Shown here: one piece after another, positions 6,836-14,074 of the stretch
Layout: each line of letters opens with the position of its first letter
Numbering within the stretch: the stretch's first letter is position 1
DNA from: CBFCZU01 sp965602635
GTDB lineage: Bacteria; Planctomycetota; Phycisphaerae; SM23-33
DNA length: 15,039 nucleotides
Direction: 5' to 3'
Assembly (NCBI GenBank): GCA_965602635.1
Contig: CBFCZU010000091.1
Coordinates: forward strand, 1 to 15,039
Made by a program: the position numbers and the translations under genes
The notes under the pieces: generated by a model
Database searches by the model: none
Told to the model about the DNA's origin: nothing
Seen by the model: the letters and a program-made list of their open reading frames with translations, nothing else

Positions 6836-8250
6836 CCCGGTCTGCCTCCTGTCTGGGCCGCGGGCGCGGGCAGCTCGCGGCCGATCTCTTCCAGCCGGTA
6901 GCCGAAGCCCCCGCCGGCGATGCTGGCCAGGCTCACCTTGCCGCCGCGCCTCGAGTAGAGCCCCGGGTGGACGGCCGCCTCCGGCAGCGAAGCCCGGGGG
7001 TAGAACTGCATGGCGTTGGTCTCGACGCCCATGATCGTGCCGGCGTGGGCGGCCAGCAGGCAATGGGGTATCTGGGCGAGCATGGGGTTGGTCAGGTCCT
7101 GCACCATCAGCGCCATTCCGTGTGCCCTCGCCCAGCAGAGGCTCAGCAGGGCGCCGGTCTGCGTCTTGCACGTCTTCAGGGCCACGCCCGTCCATCCGAG
7201 GCTCCGCCCCAGCCGGATCAGCCGCCAGTCGTGTGCGCTCTCGTCCATGAACAGCGGCTTGCGGCTGGAGACGGAGTGGGCGTCGATCCGGTTGGCCTGG
7301 AGGTCGTATGGGAACGGCTGCTCGACGTAGAGGATCATCGCGTGGATCTCCGGCCGCTCGGCCAGCAGGCGGTCGAGGATGTCGTTGACGTAGGCGGGGT
7401 CGGTCACCGTGCAGTTGAAGTCGCTGCTGAGCCAATCGACGCCCTCTTCGCGGGCCAGCCGTCCGACGCTGACCAGCCGGTCGTAGTCCCAGGCCACATC
7501 GGTGCCGCGGAGCTTGACCTTCAGGCACTTGAGGGCGTCGCGGCGAATCCAGTCGCGCAGCAGGACGGGGTAGCCGTCTTCGGGCTCGTCGCCGCTCAGC
7601 TCCGACTCGTCGATGGGGTCGCGCCCGCCGACCAGATGCCAGGCGATCAGCTCGTCGGCCCGGGGCGAGACGAGAAAGTCGGCGGGGTACTTGCCGGCGA
7701 ACGACACTCCGCTGCCCTCGTCGCTCTCGAGGTACGCCGACAGGTCGGCGTTCATCCAGGCTGCGTCGTAGGTTTGATAGACGTCCACGCCGTGCAGCCG
7801 CCCGTAGGCGTCGTGAAGGGCGATGTCGAAGGCCGAGCAGCAGATCAGGGCCGCCAGGTGCGGCATCGCCTCGGCGGCGGGGCGGGCGGCGTTGAACTCC
7901 GCCAGGAGCCCCGGCAGGACCGACTCGGCGAAGGCGTTCCCCAGCTCGACCGGGTGGCCCGAGCCGCCCAGGGACGCCCAGGCGTGGGCCAGGCTGATCG
8001 TGAAGGCCTTTAGGGCCTCGTGGCGCTGCTGATATGCGATTTTCGCGGGCCAGGCCCACTGGACGCTCAGCGGCGTTTCGCCCCATCCCTCTGCCCGGCT
8101 GCCGGCGGCGTCGCGGACGGCCACTTTCGCGCGGGCGCAGGTGACGTGGGTGAGCGTCTCGGGGCCGAACTTCAGCGGCACGCGGGTGCGGACCGGCAGG
8201 AAATACAGCGAGACGTCCTCGGGCGTGATGTCGGTATCCTTCGATGCCAC
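6832..8250 (-). CDS. Enolase-superfamily protein (mandelate racemase/muconate lactonizing-like)
   Basis: This 472-residue cytoplasmic enzyme of the enolase superfamily should abstract a proton alpha to a carboxylate, as dehydratases, racemases and cycloisomerases of sugar or amino acids do. Catalytic landmarks in order are KVK (residues 244-246), the metal ligands D277 in SSDFN, E310 in YVEQP and D336/E337 in FMDES, and a second lysine pair, K359 and K362, in LKTCK. Lysines on both barrel faces resemble the muconate lactonizing subgroup. The chain is longer than the usual 350-420 residues, with an extra stretch around 175-235 before KVK. The start is set at GTG 8250, with CGGAG (8264-8260) nine bases upstream; the frame is open for 46 further codons, but those residues are low-complexity and arginine-rich. 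It is the first gene of a three-gene operon. The reaction cannot be assigned. Confidence 0.87.
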   Translation of the reverse strand: MASKDTDITPEDVSLYFLPVRTRVPLKFGPETLTHVTCARAKVAVRDAAGSRAEGWGETPLSVQWAWPAKIAYQQRHEALKAFTISLAHAWASLGGSGHPVELGNAFAESVLPGLLAEFNAARPAAEAMPHLAALICCSAFDIALHDAYGRLHGVDVYQTYDAAWMNADLSAYLESDEGSGVSFAGKYPADFLVSPRADELIAWHLVGGRDPIDESELSGDEPEDGYPVLLRDWIRRDALKCLKVKLRGTDVAWDYDRLVSVGRLAREEGVDWLSSDFNCTVTDPAYVNDILDRLLAERPEIHAMILYVEQPFPYDLQANRIDAHSVSSRKPLFMDESAHDWRLIRLGRSLGWTGVALKTCKTQTGALLSLCWARAHGMALMVQDLTNPMLAQIPHCLLAAHAGTIMGVETNAMQFYPRASLPEAAVHPGLYSRRGGKVSLASIAGGGFGYRLEEIGRELPAPAAQTGGRPG

Positions 8251-8367
8251 CGTCGGCTGCTCCGGGCCGCCTGGGCCGGCCTGGATGAATCTACAGGAAA
8301 TATCGTGGCGTGGCGACCCCGCAGGGCGAAAATGACGCCGTTCGTCGCGCCCGGAGCGGAATCGCGG

Positions 8368-8994
8368 ATGAGATCGGTTTTCATACATCTCGGCGGGCTG
8401 TTGCTCGTGGCGGCCGCGGGCAGCGCCGGATGCGCCGAATCCCGGACCGGCTGGATATCCCTCTTCGACGGGGGGGACATGCGATCCTGGAAGGTCCTAT
8501 GCGGCTCGGTCGCCTGCGAGAACGGGGCACTGGTCCTCGACGGGCGCCAGAAGAATGCGACTATCCTCGCCAAGGGCGTGGGGCTCAGGAACGGCACGGT
8601 GGAGGTCAGGGCCCTTCGCCGCGGCCCGCAGCCCAACGCCGGCCCGTTCACCGTGGCGCTTCGCCTGCAGTTGCGGATCAACTGGCGGAGCGTGTATTTC
8701 GTCTGCCGCCCAGAGAGCGTCGAAACCTGCCGCGCCTCCTGGCGAAAGCAGATGCCCTCGCCGGAGGGTAGGGCCTCCATCGAGCCGAGCGACGAGGCCG
8801 AGCTGTGGCGATTCGTCATGAACGAGGGGGCCGTCCGGTGCTTCCGCGACGGCCGGGAGGTCATCTCCTGCGCCGACCCGGACCCGTGCGCCGGGTCGGT
8901 GGCCATTACCGCCGCCCGCTGCCGGGTCGAGATACTCTCGGTGAGGTACCGCCGGGGAGCCCCCCCCGGCAACGAGCCTGAGCAGTCTCCTTAA
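8368..8994 (+). CDS. Exported DUF1080-like (3-keto-disaccharide hydrolase-type) protein
   Basis: This 208-residue exported protein begins MRSVFIHLGG, with a hydrophobic core to about residue 17, then GSAGC, where Cys22 could be lipidated although the -3 residue is Ser. The mature part opens with GWISLFDGGDMRSW (28-41) and continues with beta-rich segments such as ENGALVLDG and RNGTVEVRAL. This is the signature order of DUF1080/3-keto-disaccharide hydrolase domains, concanavalin-like jelly rolls that are very common in planctomycetes. Only one such domain fits, without a fused partner. ATG 8368 is chosen because it starts the signal peptide; GGAG (8352-8355) lies 12 bases upstream, rather far. 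An ATG at 8332, also in frame, is the alternative. It is transcribed away from the enolase operon, sharing a 117-base divergent region, which suggests a link to carbohydrate use. The activity is inferred. Confidence 0.75.
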   Translation: MRSVFIHLGGLLLVAAAGSAGCAESRTGWISLFDGGDMRSWKVLCGSVACENGALVLDGRQKNATILAKGVGLRNGTVEVRALRRGPQPNAGPFTVALRLQLRINWRSVYFVCRPESVETCRASWRKQMPSPEGRASIEPSDEAELWRFVMNEGAVRCFRDGREVISCADPDPCAGSVAITAARCRVEILSVRYRRGAPPGNEPEQSP

Positions 8995-8997
8995 CCG

Positions 8998-9070
8998 CCT
9001 TTGTCACAGTGCTTTAGCCCTAGCTCCGCCGGCGTGGGCACCCCCTGGCCTACCGGCCACTTGACAAAGG
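8998..9070. repeat. Long imperfect inverted repeat upstream of topA
   Basis: CCTTTGTCA (8998-9006) and TGACAAAGG (9062-9070) are perfect reverse complements. The match continues inward with AGTG (9008-9011) against CACT (9058-9061) after one bulged C at 9007. Inside, GCCGG (9028-9032) pairs with CCGGC (9053-9057), adjoining the outer stem on the right arm. The element begins four bases after the DUF1080-like stop codon and ends 75 bases before topA. It could be a transcript-end hairpin, a structured topA leader, or a small mobile-element remnant with 13-base ends. Confidence 0.6.
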
Positions 9071-9081
9071 GCTTGCCAAGG

Positions 9082-9100
9082 GGCCCCATTGCGCCCCATT
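9082..9100 (+). promoter_or_regulatory. Direct repeat GCCCCATT, 10-base period, before topA
   Basis: GCCCCATT is found at 9083-9090 and again at 9093-9100, one helical turn apart, between the inverted repeat and the topA start. Two sites on the same face of the helix suit a regulator or a supercoiling-sensitive promoter. No -10/-35 pair could be fitted convincingly, so the role is unknown. Confidence 0.25.
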
Positions 9101-9145
9101 TTCTTATTCACCAGGACGGGGATGTTGGCCGAATAGGCGAATCGT

Positions 9146-11764
9146 ATGGCCCGGGCCGCGACAAAGAGCCCGACGCGTAAACGATCCACCGCCGGCGGGC
9201 GGGGCGGGGCTGCCCGCGCCGCGCCCAAGCGGCGGGCCCCGGCCTCCTCGTCCGCCTCGGGCAAGAAGCTCGTCGTGGTCGAATCGCCCGCCAAGGCACG
9301 GACGATAAACCGCTACCTCGGCCCCGGGTACGTGGTCAAGGCCTCCATGGGGCACGTCCGCGACCTGCCGACCAAGGGGCTGGGTGTGGACCTGGAAAAC
9401 GACTTCAGCCCCACCTACGAGCCGCTGCCCGGGCGGACGAAAATCCTCACCGAGCTGAGGAAGCTCGCCAAGGCCGCCCCGGAGGTCTTCCTGGCGACCG
9501 ACCTCGACCGCGAGGGTGAGGCCATCGCCTGGCACCTGGCCGAGGCCCTCAAGATCCCCGCCAGCCGGCTGAGGCGGGTCGTCTTCAACGAGATCACCCG
9601 TTCGGCCATACAGGCCGCGTTCGCCGAGCCGGGCCAGATCGACACGAACAAGGTGGACGCCCAGCAGGCGCGGCGGATCCTGGACCGGATCGTCGGCTAC
9701 CAGGTCAGCCCACTGCTGTGGAAGAAGGTGGCCGCCGGGCTGTCGGCGGGGCGGGTCCAGACGGTGGCTGTTCGGCTGATCGTCGAGCGTGAGCGAGGTA
9801 TCGAGGCCTTCATCCCGGAGGAGTTCTGGAAGGTCCCCGCGATATTCACGCCGGATATGGCCGCGGCGGAGTCCCTGGAGGGGCGCTGGCGGAAGTTCCA
9901 GGCTGCGGTTGACGAAAAGGGCCAAGGCCCCTCTCAGGCCAAGGTCTTCGAGTTCCTGGCTGGGATCGGCGCGATCCGGGCCGAACTCACGCGGTGGAAG
10001 GGCAAGCGGTTCACTTGCGGCGACGTGGCGGCGGCCAGGGAGGTCGTCGAGGCGCTCGGGGTGAAGGTCGAGTCGGTTGACCGTTGCGAGGACCCCGCCG
10101 GCAAGGGCCCTGCCGCCGAGCGTGTGACGGTGGCGGCCGGGGTTGACCGCTCGGCCGGGGTCGAGTTCAAGGTCGAGTCGGTCAAGGCCCGCTCGGCCCG
10201 CACGCGCCCGCCGGCGCCCTTCACCACCGCCTTGATGCAGCAGGCGGCCTCGGTGCGGCTGCGATTCTCCGCCAGCAGGACCATGCGGATCGCCCAGCAG
10301 CTCTACGAGGGCGTGGACGTCCCCGGCACCGGCAGTGTGGGGCTGATCACCTACATGCGGACGGACAGCCTGAACCTCTCAGCCCAGGCCATCGCCCAGG
10401 CCAGGGAGTTCGTGGCCGGGCAGTTCGGCGAGAAGTACCTGCCCGAGAAGCCTAACGTTTACCGCAGCGCCCGACGTGCCCAGGCCGCCCACGAGGCCAT
10501 ACGCCCGACCGACGTGACGCTCACGCCCGAGTCGCTGGCCGGGGCACTGAAGCCCGACCAGCGGAAGCTCTACGAGCTGATCTGGCAGCGCTTCGTCTCC
10601 TGCCAGATGTCCGCCGCCGAGTGGGCCGTCACCGAGCTGGCCGTGGAGGCCGACACACCCGCGGGCAAGGCCGTCTTCCAGGCCTCCGGGCGGAAGCTGG
10701 TCTTCGACGGATACCTGAAGGTCGCCGGGCTGCCCACCCGCCAGGAGCAGCAGGTGCCCGAGCTGCCTGCCGGCACGCCCGTCGCGCCGGTGGATATCCG
10801 CCCCACGCAGCACTTCACCCAGCCGCCGCCGAGATACACCGAGGCCTCACTGGTCAAGGCCCTCGAGGCCGAGGGCATAGGCCGGCCCAGCACCTACGCC
10901 GCCATCATCCAGACCATCCAGTCCCGCGAATACGTCAAGCAGATCGACCGCCGGTTCCACGCCACGGACCTGGGGATGGTCGTCACCGACAAGCTCGTCA
11001 AGCACTTCCCCGACATCTTCGACATCAGCTTCACCGCCCGCCTGGAGGACCGGCTCGATGAGATCGAGTCGGCCCGCGAGGATTGGGTGAAGGTGCTGGG
11101 GGATTTCTACGGCCCGTTCAAGGCCGATCTGGAAAAGGCAGCCGAAGAAATGGTCCACGCCAAAGCGGAAACCGAGCCCAGCGATTACACCTGCCCCGAG
11201 TGCGACAAGGCGATGGTGTACCGCTGGAGCCGCAACGGTCGGTACCTGGCCTGCACCGGCTACCCCGAGTGCAAGAAGACGTTCCCGGTGGACAAGGACG
11301 GCAAGAAGCTCGAGGCAAGGCTCGTCGACATCCTTTGCCCCGAATGCGGCGGGGCTATGGTCCTGCGCCAGGGCAGGTACGGGCCGTTCCTGAGCTGCGG
11401 CCGCTACCCCGACTGCCAGGGGGTGCTCAACCTCGACAAGAAGGGCGCCGTGAAACTCCCGTCCGCCCCGCCGCTTGAGGTGGACATGGAGTGCCCCAAG
11501 TGCGGCAAGGCGCTGTATCTCCGCCGCGGCGGGCGCGGGCCGTGGATGGGGTGCTCGGGCTTCCCCAAGTGCCGCGGGAGGCTGGGCTGGAAGACCCTCC
11601 CGGACCCCAAGCGCAAGGAGCTGGAGGACAAGCTCGCCCGGCACGAGAAGGCCAACCCCCAGCCGGTGGTCCGCAAGCAGGACGGCACGCCCGTCGAGGC
11701 CGGCTACACGCCCAAGGAGCTGGACGACGCCGCCCCCGCCGGCGGCGAAAAGCCGTCACAGTAA
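9146..11764 (+). CDS. topA: DNA topoisomerase I (type IA)
   Basis: This 872-residue type IA topoisomerase relaxes negative supercoils by transient single-strand cleavage. A lysine/arginine/alanine-rich tail (1-39) precedes the Toprim domain KLVVVESPAKA, with E46 and the metal motif DLDREGE (D119, D121, E123). QARRILDRIVGYQ and LSAGRVQTVAVRLI follow. The cleavage tyrosine is Y403 in TYMRTDS, and EGIGRPSTYA is also present. Three C-terminal four-cysteine zinc ribbons begin at C683, C731 and C783, each of the CPxC...C...PxC type. Between about residues 235 and 350 there is a variable insertion-like region. The ATG is the first initiator after an in-frame stop at 9134-9136; only a weak AGGCGA precedes it. 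A structured repeat lies upstream. The ending GEKPSQ is followed by a hairpin candidate. Identification is secure. Confidence 0.98.
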   Translation: MARAATKSPTRKRSTAGGRGGAARAAPKRRAPASSSASGKKLVVVESPAKARTINRYLGPGYVVKASMGHVRDLPTKGLGVDLENDFSPTYEPLPGRTKILTELRKLAKAAPEVFLATDLDREGEAIAWHLAEALKIPASRLRRVVFNEITRSAIQAAFAEPGQIDTNKVDAQQARRILDRIVGYQVSPLLWKKVAAGLSAGRVQTVAVRLIVERERGIEAFIPEEFWKVPAIFTPDMAAAESLEGRWRKFQAAVDEKGQGPSQAKVFEFLAGIGAIRAELTRWKGKRFTCGDVAAAREVVEALGVKVESVDRCEDPAGKGPAAERVTVAAGVDRSAGVEFKVESVKARSARTRPPAPFTTALMQQAASVRLRFSASRTMRIAQQLYEGVDVPGTGSVGLITYMRTDSLNLSAQAIAQAREFVAGQFGEKYLPEKPNVYRSARRAQAAHEAIRPTDVTLTPESLAGALKPDQRKLYELIWQRFVSCQMSAAEWAVTELAVEADTPAGKAVFQASGRKLVFDGYLKVAGLPTRQEQQVPELPAGTPVAPVDIRPTQHFTQPPPRYTEASLVKALEAEGIGRPSTYAAIIQTIQSREYVKQIDRRFHATDLGMVVTDKLVKHFPDIFDISFTARLEDRLDEIESAREDWVKVLGDFYGPFKADLEKAAEEMVHAKAETEPSDYTCPECDKAMVYRWSRNGRYLACTGYPECKKTFPVDKDGKKLEARLVDILCPECGGAMVLRQGRYGPFLSCGRYPDCQGVLNLDKKGAVKLPSAPPLEVDMECPKCGKALYLRRGGRGPWMGCSGFPKCRGRLGWKTLPDPKRKELEDKLARHEKANPQPVVRKQDGTPVEAGYTPKELDDAAPAGGEKPSQ

Positions 11765-11772
11765 GGCCGTCT

Positions 11773-11793
11773 CCGCCTCCCGCCTCCCGCTCA
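11773..11793 (+). repeat. Short 7-base tandem repeat after topA
   Basis: CCGCCTC occurs twice in direct succession (11773-11779 and 11780-11786), followed by the related CCGCTCA (11787-11793). The array sits nine bases after the topA stop codon. Its period matches that of the array at 2404-2445, though the unit differs. It is short enough that chance in G+C-rich DNA remains possible. Confidence 0.4.
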
Positions 11794-11810
11794 AGGCCGC
11801 TGGCGCTTGA
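11791..11810 (+). terminator. Possible topA terminator hairpin
   Basis: TCAAGGCC (11791-11798) pairs with GGC-G-CTTGA (11802-11810), giving eight base pairs with one bulged G and a three-base loop. No T tract follows, so termination would be weak or factor-assisted. The right arm overlaps the candidate -35 of the next gene. Confidence 0.3.
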
Positions 11811-11836
11811 ACCGCCGGGGGCGCAAGCGATACACT
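11807..11836 (+). promoter_or_regulatory. Candidate promoter for the radical SAM gene
   Basis: TTGAAC (11807-11812) and TACACT (11831-11836) are 18 bases apart and match the -35 and -10 consensus at four of six positions each. The predicted transcript start, around 11843, is only about five bases before ATG 11848, and no ribosome binding site is present upstream. Both facts point to a leaderless or near-leaderless message. Confidence 0.35.
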
Positions 11837-11847
11837 GCCCTCTTGTC

Positions 11848-12882
11848 ATGAGGCGACCTGGCGCCAGCTCGGTTGAGAAGAAGTGGCGGCTGTTCCGCGC
11901 CTGGGCGGGCGGCCACCCCATTTGGTGCTCCTGGCAGGTCACCTACCGGTGCAACTTCCGCTGCCGCTTCTGCCACTACTGGGCCCTGCCCGCCGATGCC
12001 GACGGCGAGCCGCCCGTCTCGGCCTACGCCGATGGCTCGCGGAAGCTGGCGCAGATGGGGACGCTGCTGATATCCCTGGCCGGGGGCGAGCCGCTGCTGC
12101 GGACGGACATCGCCGACATCGTCGCCGAGGTGGGGCGGTTCCACTTCCCCTTCCTGACCACCAACGGCTGGCTGGTGACGCCGCAGCTCGCCCGCGACCT
12201 GATGTCGGCCGGGCTGTGGGGGGCGTCGGTGAGCATCGACTACGCCACGCCCGACCGCCACGACGAGCGGCGCGGAATGACGGGGGCCGCCGAGCAGGCA
12301 TGGAGGGCCGTCGAGCTGCTGTCGGAGGCTCGCGTCCACGCCTGGCAGCGCGTCAACGTCATCGCCGTGCTCATGGACGACAACCTCGACCAGCTCGAGC
12401 GCCTGCTGGCGATGTCGGCCGAGCGAAACGCGTACTTCATGGTCCAGCCCTACGGGCAGCTCAAGACCGGCTCGGCCAGCTACCACCACAACGACGGGCA
12501 ACTGGCCGGGCCCCTGCTGGATCTCCGCCGGCGATACCCCAACTTCCTGTCCAACCCTCACCACCTTTCGCGCTTCGACACCTTCCTCAACGGCGGCGTG
12601 CCCGACTGCAAGGCCGGGCGGGCGTTCTTCAACATCGACGAGAGCGGAGACGTGGCCATCTGCGTCGAGCGGCGCGGGCGGCCCGTGGGCAACCTATACC
12701 GTGACGACCTGCGGATCACCGAGCGCCGCCTGCGGGCAGCCGCGCGAGACAACCGCTGCGGGATGTGCTGGTATAACTGCCGCGGCGAGGTGGAGGCCCT
12801 TTACCGGCCGGTGGGGCTGGTGAAGTCGCTGCCCACGCTCTTTTTCGACCGCGGCCGGGCGCCGGGGCCGGTCAGTCGATGA
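11848..12882 (+). CDS. Radical SAM protein with SPASM-like C-terminal cysteines
   Basis: This 344-residue radical SAM enzyme should cleave S-adenosylmethionine at a [4Fe-4S] cluster to start radical chemistry. The cluster motif is CNFRCRFC (C35, C39, C42), followed by the SAM-binding AGGEP (78-82) and a strand with TTNGWLV. A second cysteine set, C254, C272 and CGMCWYNC (C304, C307, C311), is typical of SPASM/twitch auxiliary cluster domains, found in enzymes that modify peptides or carry out related chemistry. ATG 11848 is the likely start: it begins a plausible basic N-terminus, and upstream in-frame sequence is the topA shadow. No ribosome binding site is seen. There is no small precursor-peptide gene nearby, so a peptide-maturation role is not supported. 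The 3' end overlaps the convergent exported-protein gene by 11 bases. Family is secure; substrate unknown. Confidence 0.9.
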   Translation: MRRPGASSVEKKWRLFRAWAGGHPIWCSWQVTYRCNFRCRFCHYWALPADADGEPPVSAYADGSRKLAQMGTLLISLAGGEPLLRTDIADIVAEVGRFHFPFLTTNGWLVTPQLARDLMSAGLWGASVSIDYATPDRHDERRGMTGAAEQAWRAVELLSEARVHAWQRVNVIAVLMDDNLDQLERLLAMSAERNAYFMVQPYGQLKTGSASYHHNDGQLAGPLLDLRRRYPNFLSNPHHLSRFDTFLNGGVPDCKAGRAFFNIDESGDVAICVERRGRPVGNLYRDDLRITERRLRAAARDNRCGMCWYNCRGEVEALYRPVGLVKSLPTLFFDRGRAPGPVSR

Positions 12883-14074
12883 TCCTCGACCCGCCGGCGG
12901 GATAGGCCGGGTCGGCGGGGTTCACCACGCGGACACGAAGGTTGGTCAGGTAGGGCCAGTGCCTCAGCCTCATGCCGGGCACGGCGCCGAACAGGCCCGA
13001 GACGTACACCTCCGACGATAGCCCCTGCCAGTTTTCGCCGCCTCCCTCGCCGCCGCGGGCGGAGTACAGTGCGGTGTCGGCGTATGGCCAGGCGTTGCCG
13101 ACGAAGACGGCCGGGTGGCTGGTGGTGAAGCTCCATGTGGACCACTCGCTTGGCGTGCTGGCCGAGGCCAGCGGGGAGCGGGCGATGAGCTTGTCGGGCC
13201 TGCCGTCGCCGTCGGTGTCGGCGTAGGCGACGTAATGGAACGCCCCGTAGGTGCCCGCCTCGGGGTGGGCCATGGTCAGTCGGTACGTCCGCCTGCCCTT
13301 GCCGCCGGCCAGCCTCCAGACCTGCACGCGGTGGGGCAGGCAGCGCCGCCCCTTGACGGGCTTGACGATGCCGTGCGCCTCGGCCAGCGGGCAGGCGGCG
13401 GAGGTGCCCACCTTGCCCTGTGCCCGCGGCAGTGAGTGGGGCGCGCCCTTGATCTGCCCGACGGCCCGCTCGGCGGCGGCGGCCCCCTGGAGGGCCTCCT
13501 GCCGCACCTCCTGGGCCTTCTCCAGCAGCAGCCGGGCGGCGGGGGCCCGGTCGGTCTTCTGGGCCTTGGCGAGGTTTTCCGCCGCGACGACCACCGCCTC
13601 GTCGCAGACCGCCAGCCTCTCGCGGGCCTTCTTGAGGGCGGCCTCGGCTGCGGCGGCCGCCTGGCGGACGTTGGCGTGGGGCGCGCTGGGGCGGCTCGCC
13701 GCCCGGGGAGGTGCGTGGACAAGCTTGCCGCGCTTCGCCGCCTCGCCCACCCACGCCTGGCCGTTCCACTTCAGCTCATGGCGGCGCGTCCTGACGTCGT
13801 TGACCGTGCTGAACGCCACCGGGCCGGTCCGGACGATCGAGTGCCCGCGCGGGCCGGGCTGGACGAAGCTGATCCGCAGCACCATGCGGATGTCCTTGTC
13901 GGTCTTGGGCACTTCGCTCAGGTCGCGGATCGTGCCGTCGGCGTAGGTGACCTGGTAGTAAACCGTCCCGCCCTTCTGGCCCCCGGCCGGGAGCGACACG
14001 CCCAGCACCAGCGCCAGCCCCGCCAGCAGCCCCGCTGCCGCAAGGCGCGGCGGCCTGGGATTCGCCTGTTTCAT
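12872..14074 (-). CDS. Exported protein with alanine-rich helical segment and DxDxDG motif
   Basis: I do not recognise this 400-residue protein. ATG 14074 follows GAGGAA (14086-14081) by six bases; a longer frame upstream is arginine-rich and unlikely to be coding. Residues 1-30 form a signal peptide (basic start, hydrophobic 11-29, with possible cleavage near LPAGGQ). A small beta-like domain follows (YYQVTYADGTIRDLSEVP and WNGQAWVG). Then comes an alanine-, lysine- and glutamate-rich probable coiled coil (about 136-209). A C-terminal domain (about 245-400) contains DTDGDGRPD (286-294), a calcium-binding loop like those of thrombospondin-3 or dockerin repeats, and many aromatic residues. It probably acts outside the cytoplasm. 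It is divergent from pyrR, with 206 bases between, and converges with an 11-base overlap on the radical SAM gene. Function unknown. Confidence 0.78.
   Translation of the reverse strand: MKQANPRPPRLAAAGLLAGLALVLGVSLPAGGQKGGTVYYQVTYADGTIRDLSEVPKTDKDIRMVLRISFVQPGPRGHSIVRTGPVAFSTVNDVRTRRHELKWNGQAWVGEAAKRGKLVHAPPRAASRPSAPHANVRQAAAAAEAALKKARERLAVCDEAVVVAAENLAKAQKTDRAPAARLLLEKAQEVRQEALQGAAAAERAVGQIKGAPHSLPRAQGKVGTSAACPLAEAHGIVKPVKGRRCLPHRVQVWRLAGGKGRRTYRLTMAHPEAGTYGAFHYVAYADTDGDGRPDKLIARSPLASASTPSEWSTWSFTTSHPAVFVGNAWPYADTALYSARGGEGGGENWQGLSSEVYVSGLFGAVPGMRLRHWPYLTNLRVRVVNPADPAYPAGGSRIID

Noticed and set aside
6836..8086. Upstream continuation of the TIM-barrel frame, giving a possible large fusion protein.
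   Set aside because: That stretch is the out-of-frame shadow of the enolase-family gene; the internal ATG at 6835 has its own AGGAGG site and an ATGA overlap.
9061..9066. A perfect TTGACA considered as the -35 element of topA.
   Set aside because: No acceptable -10 hexamer lies 16-19 bases downstream, and the hexamer is part of the right arm of the inverted repeat.
9122..9136. A four-residue open frame (MLAE, then stop) just before topA, considered as a leader peptide.
   Set aside because: It is too short and lacks a strong ribosome binding site; such a frame is expected by chance.
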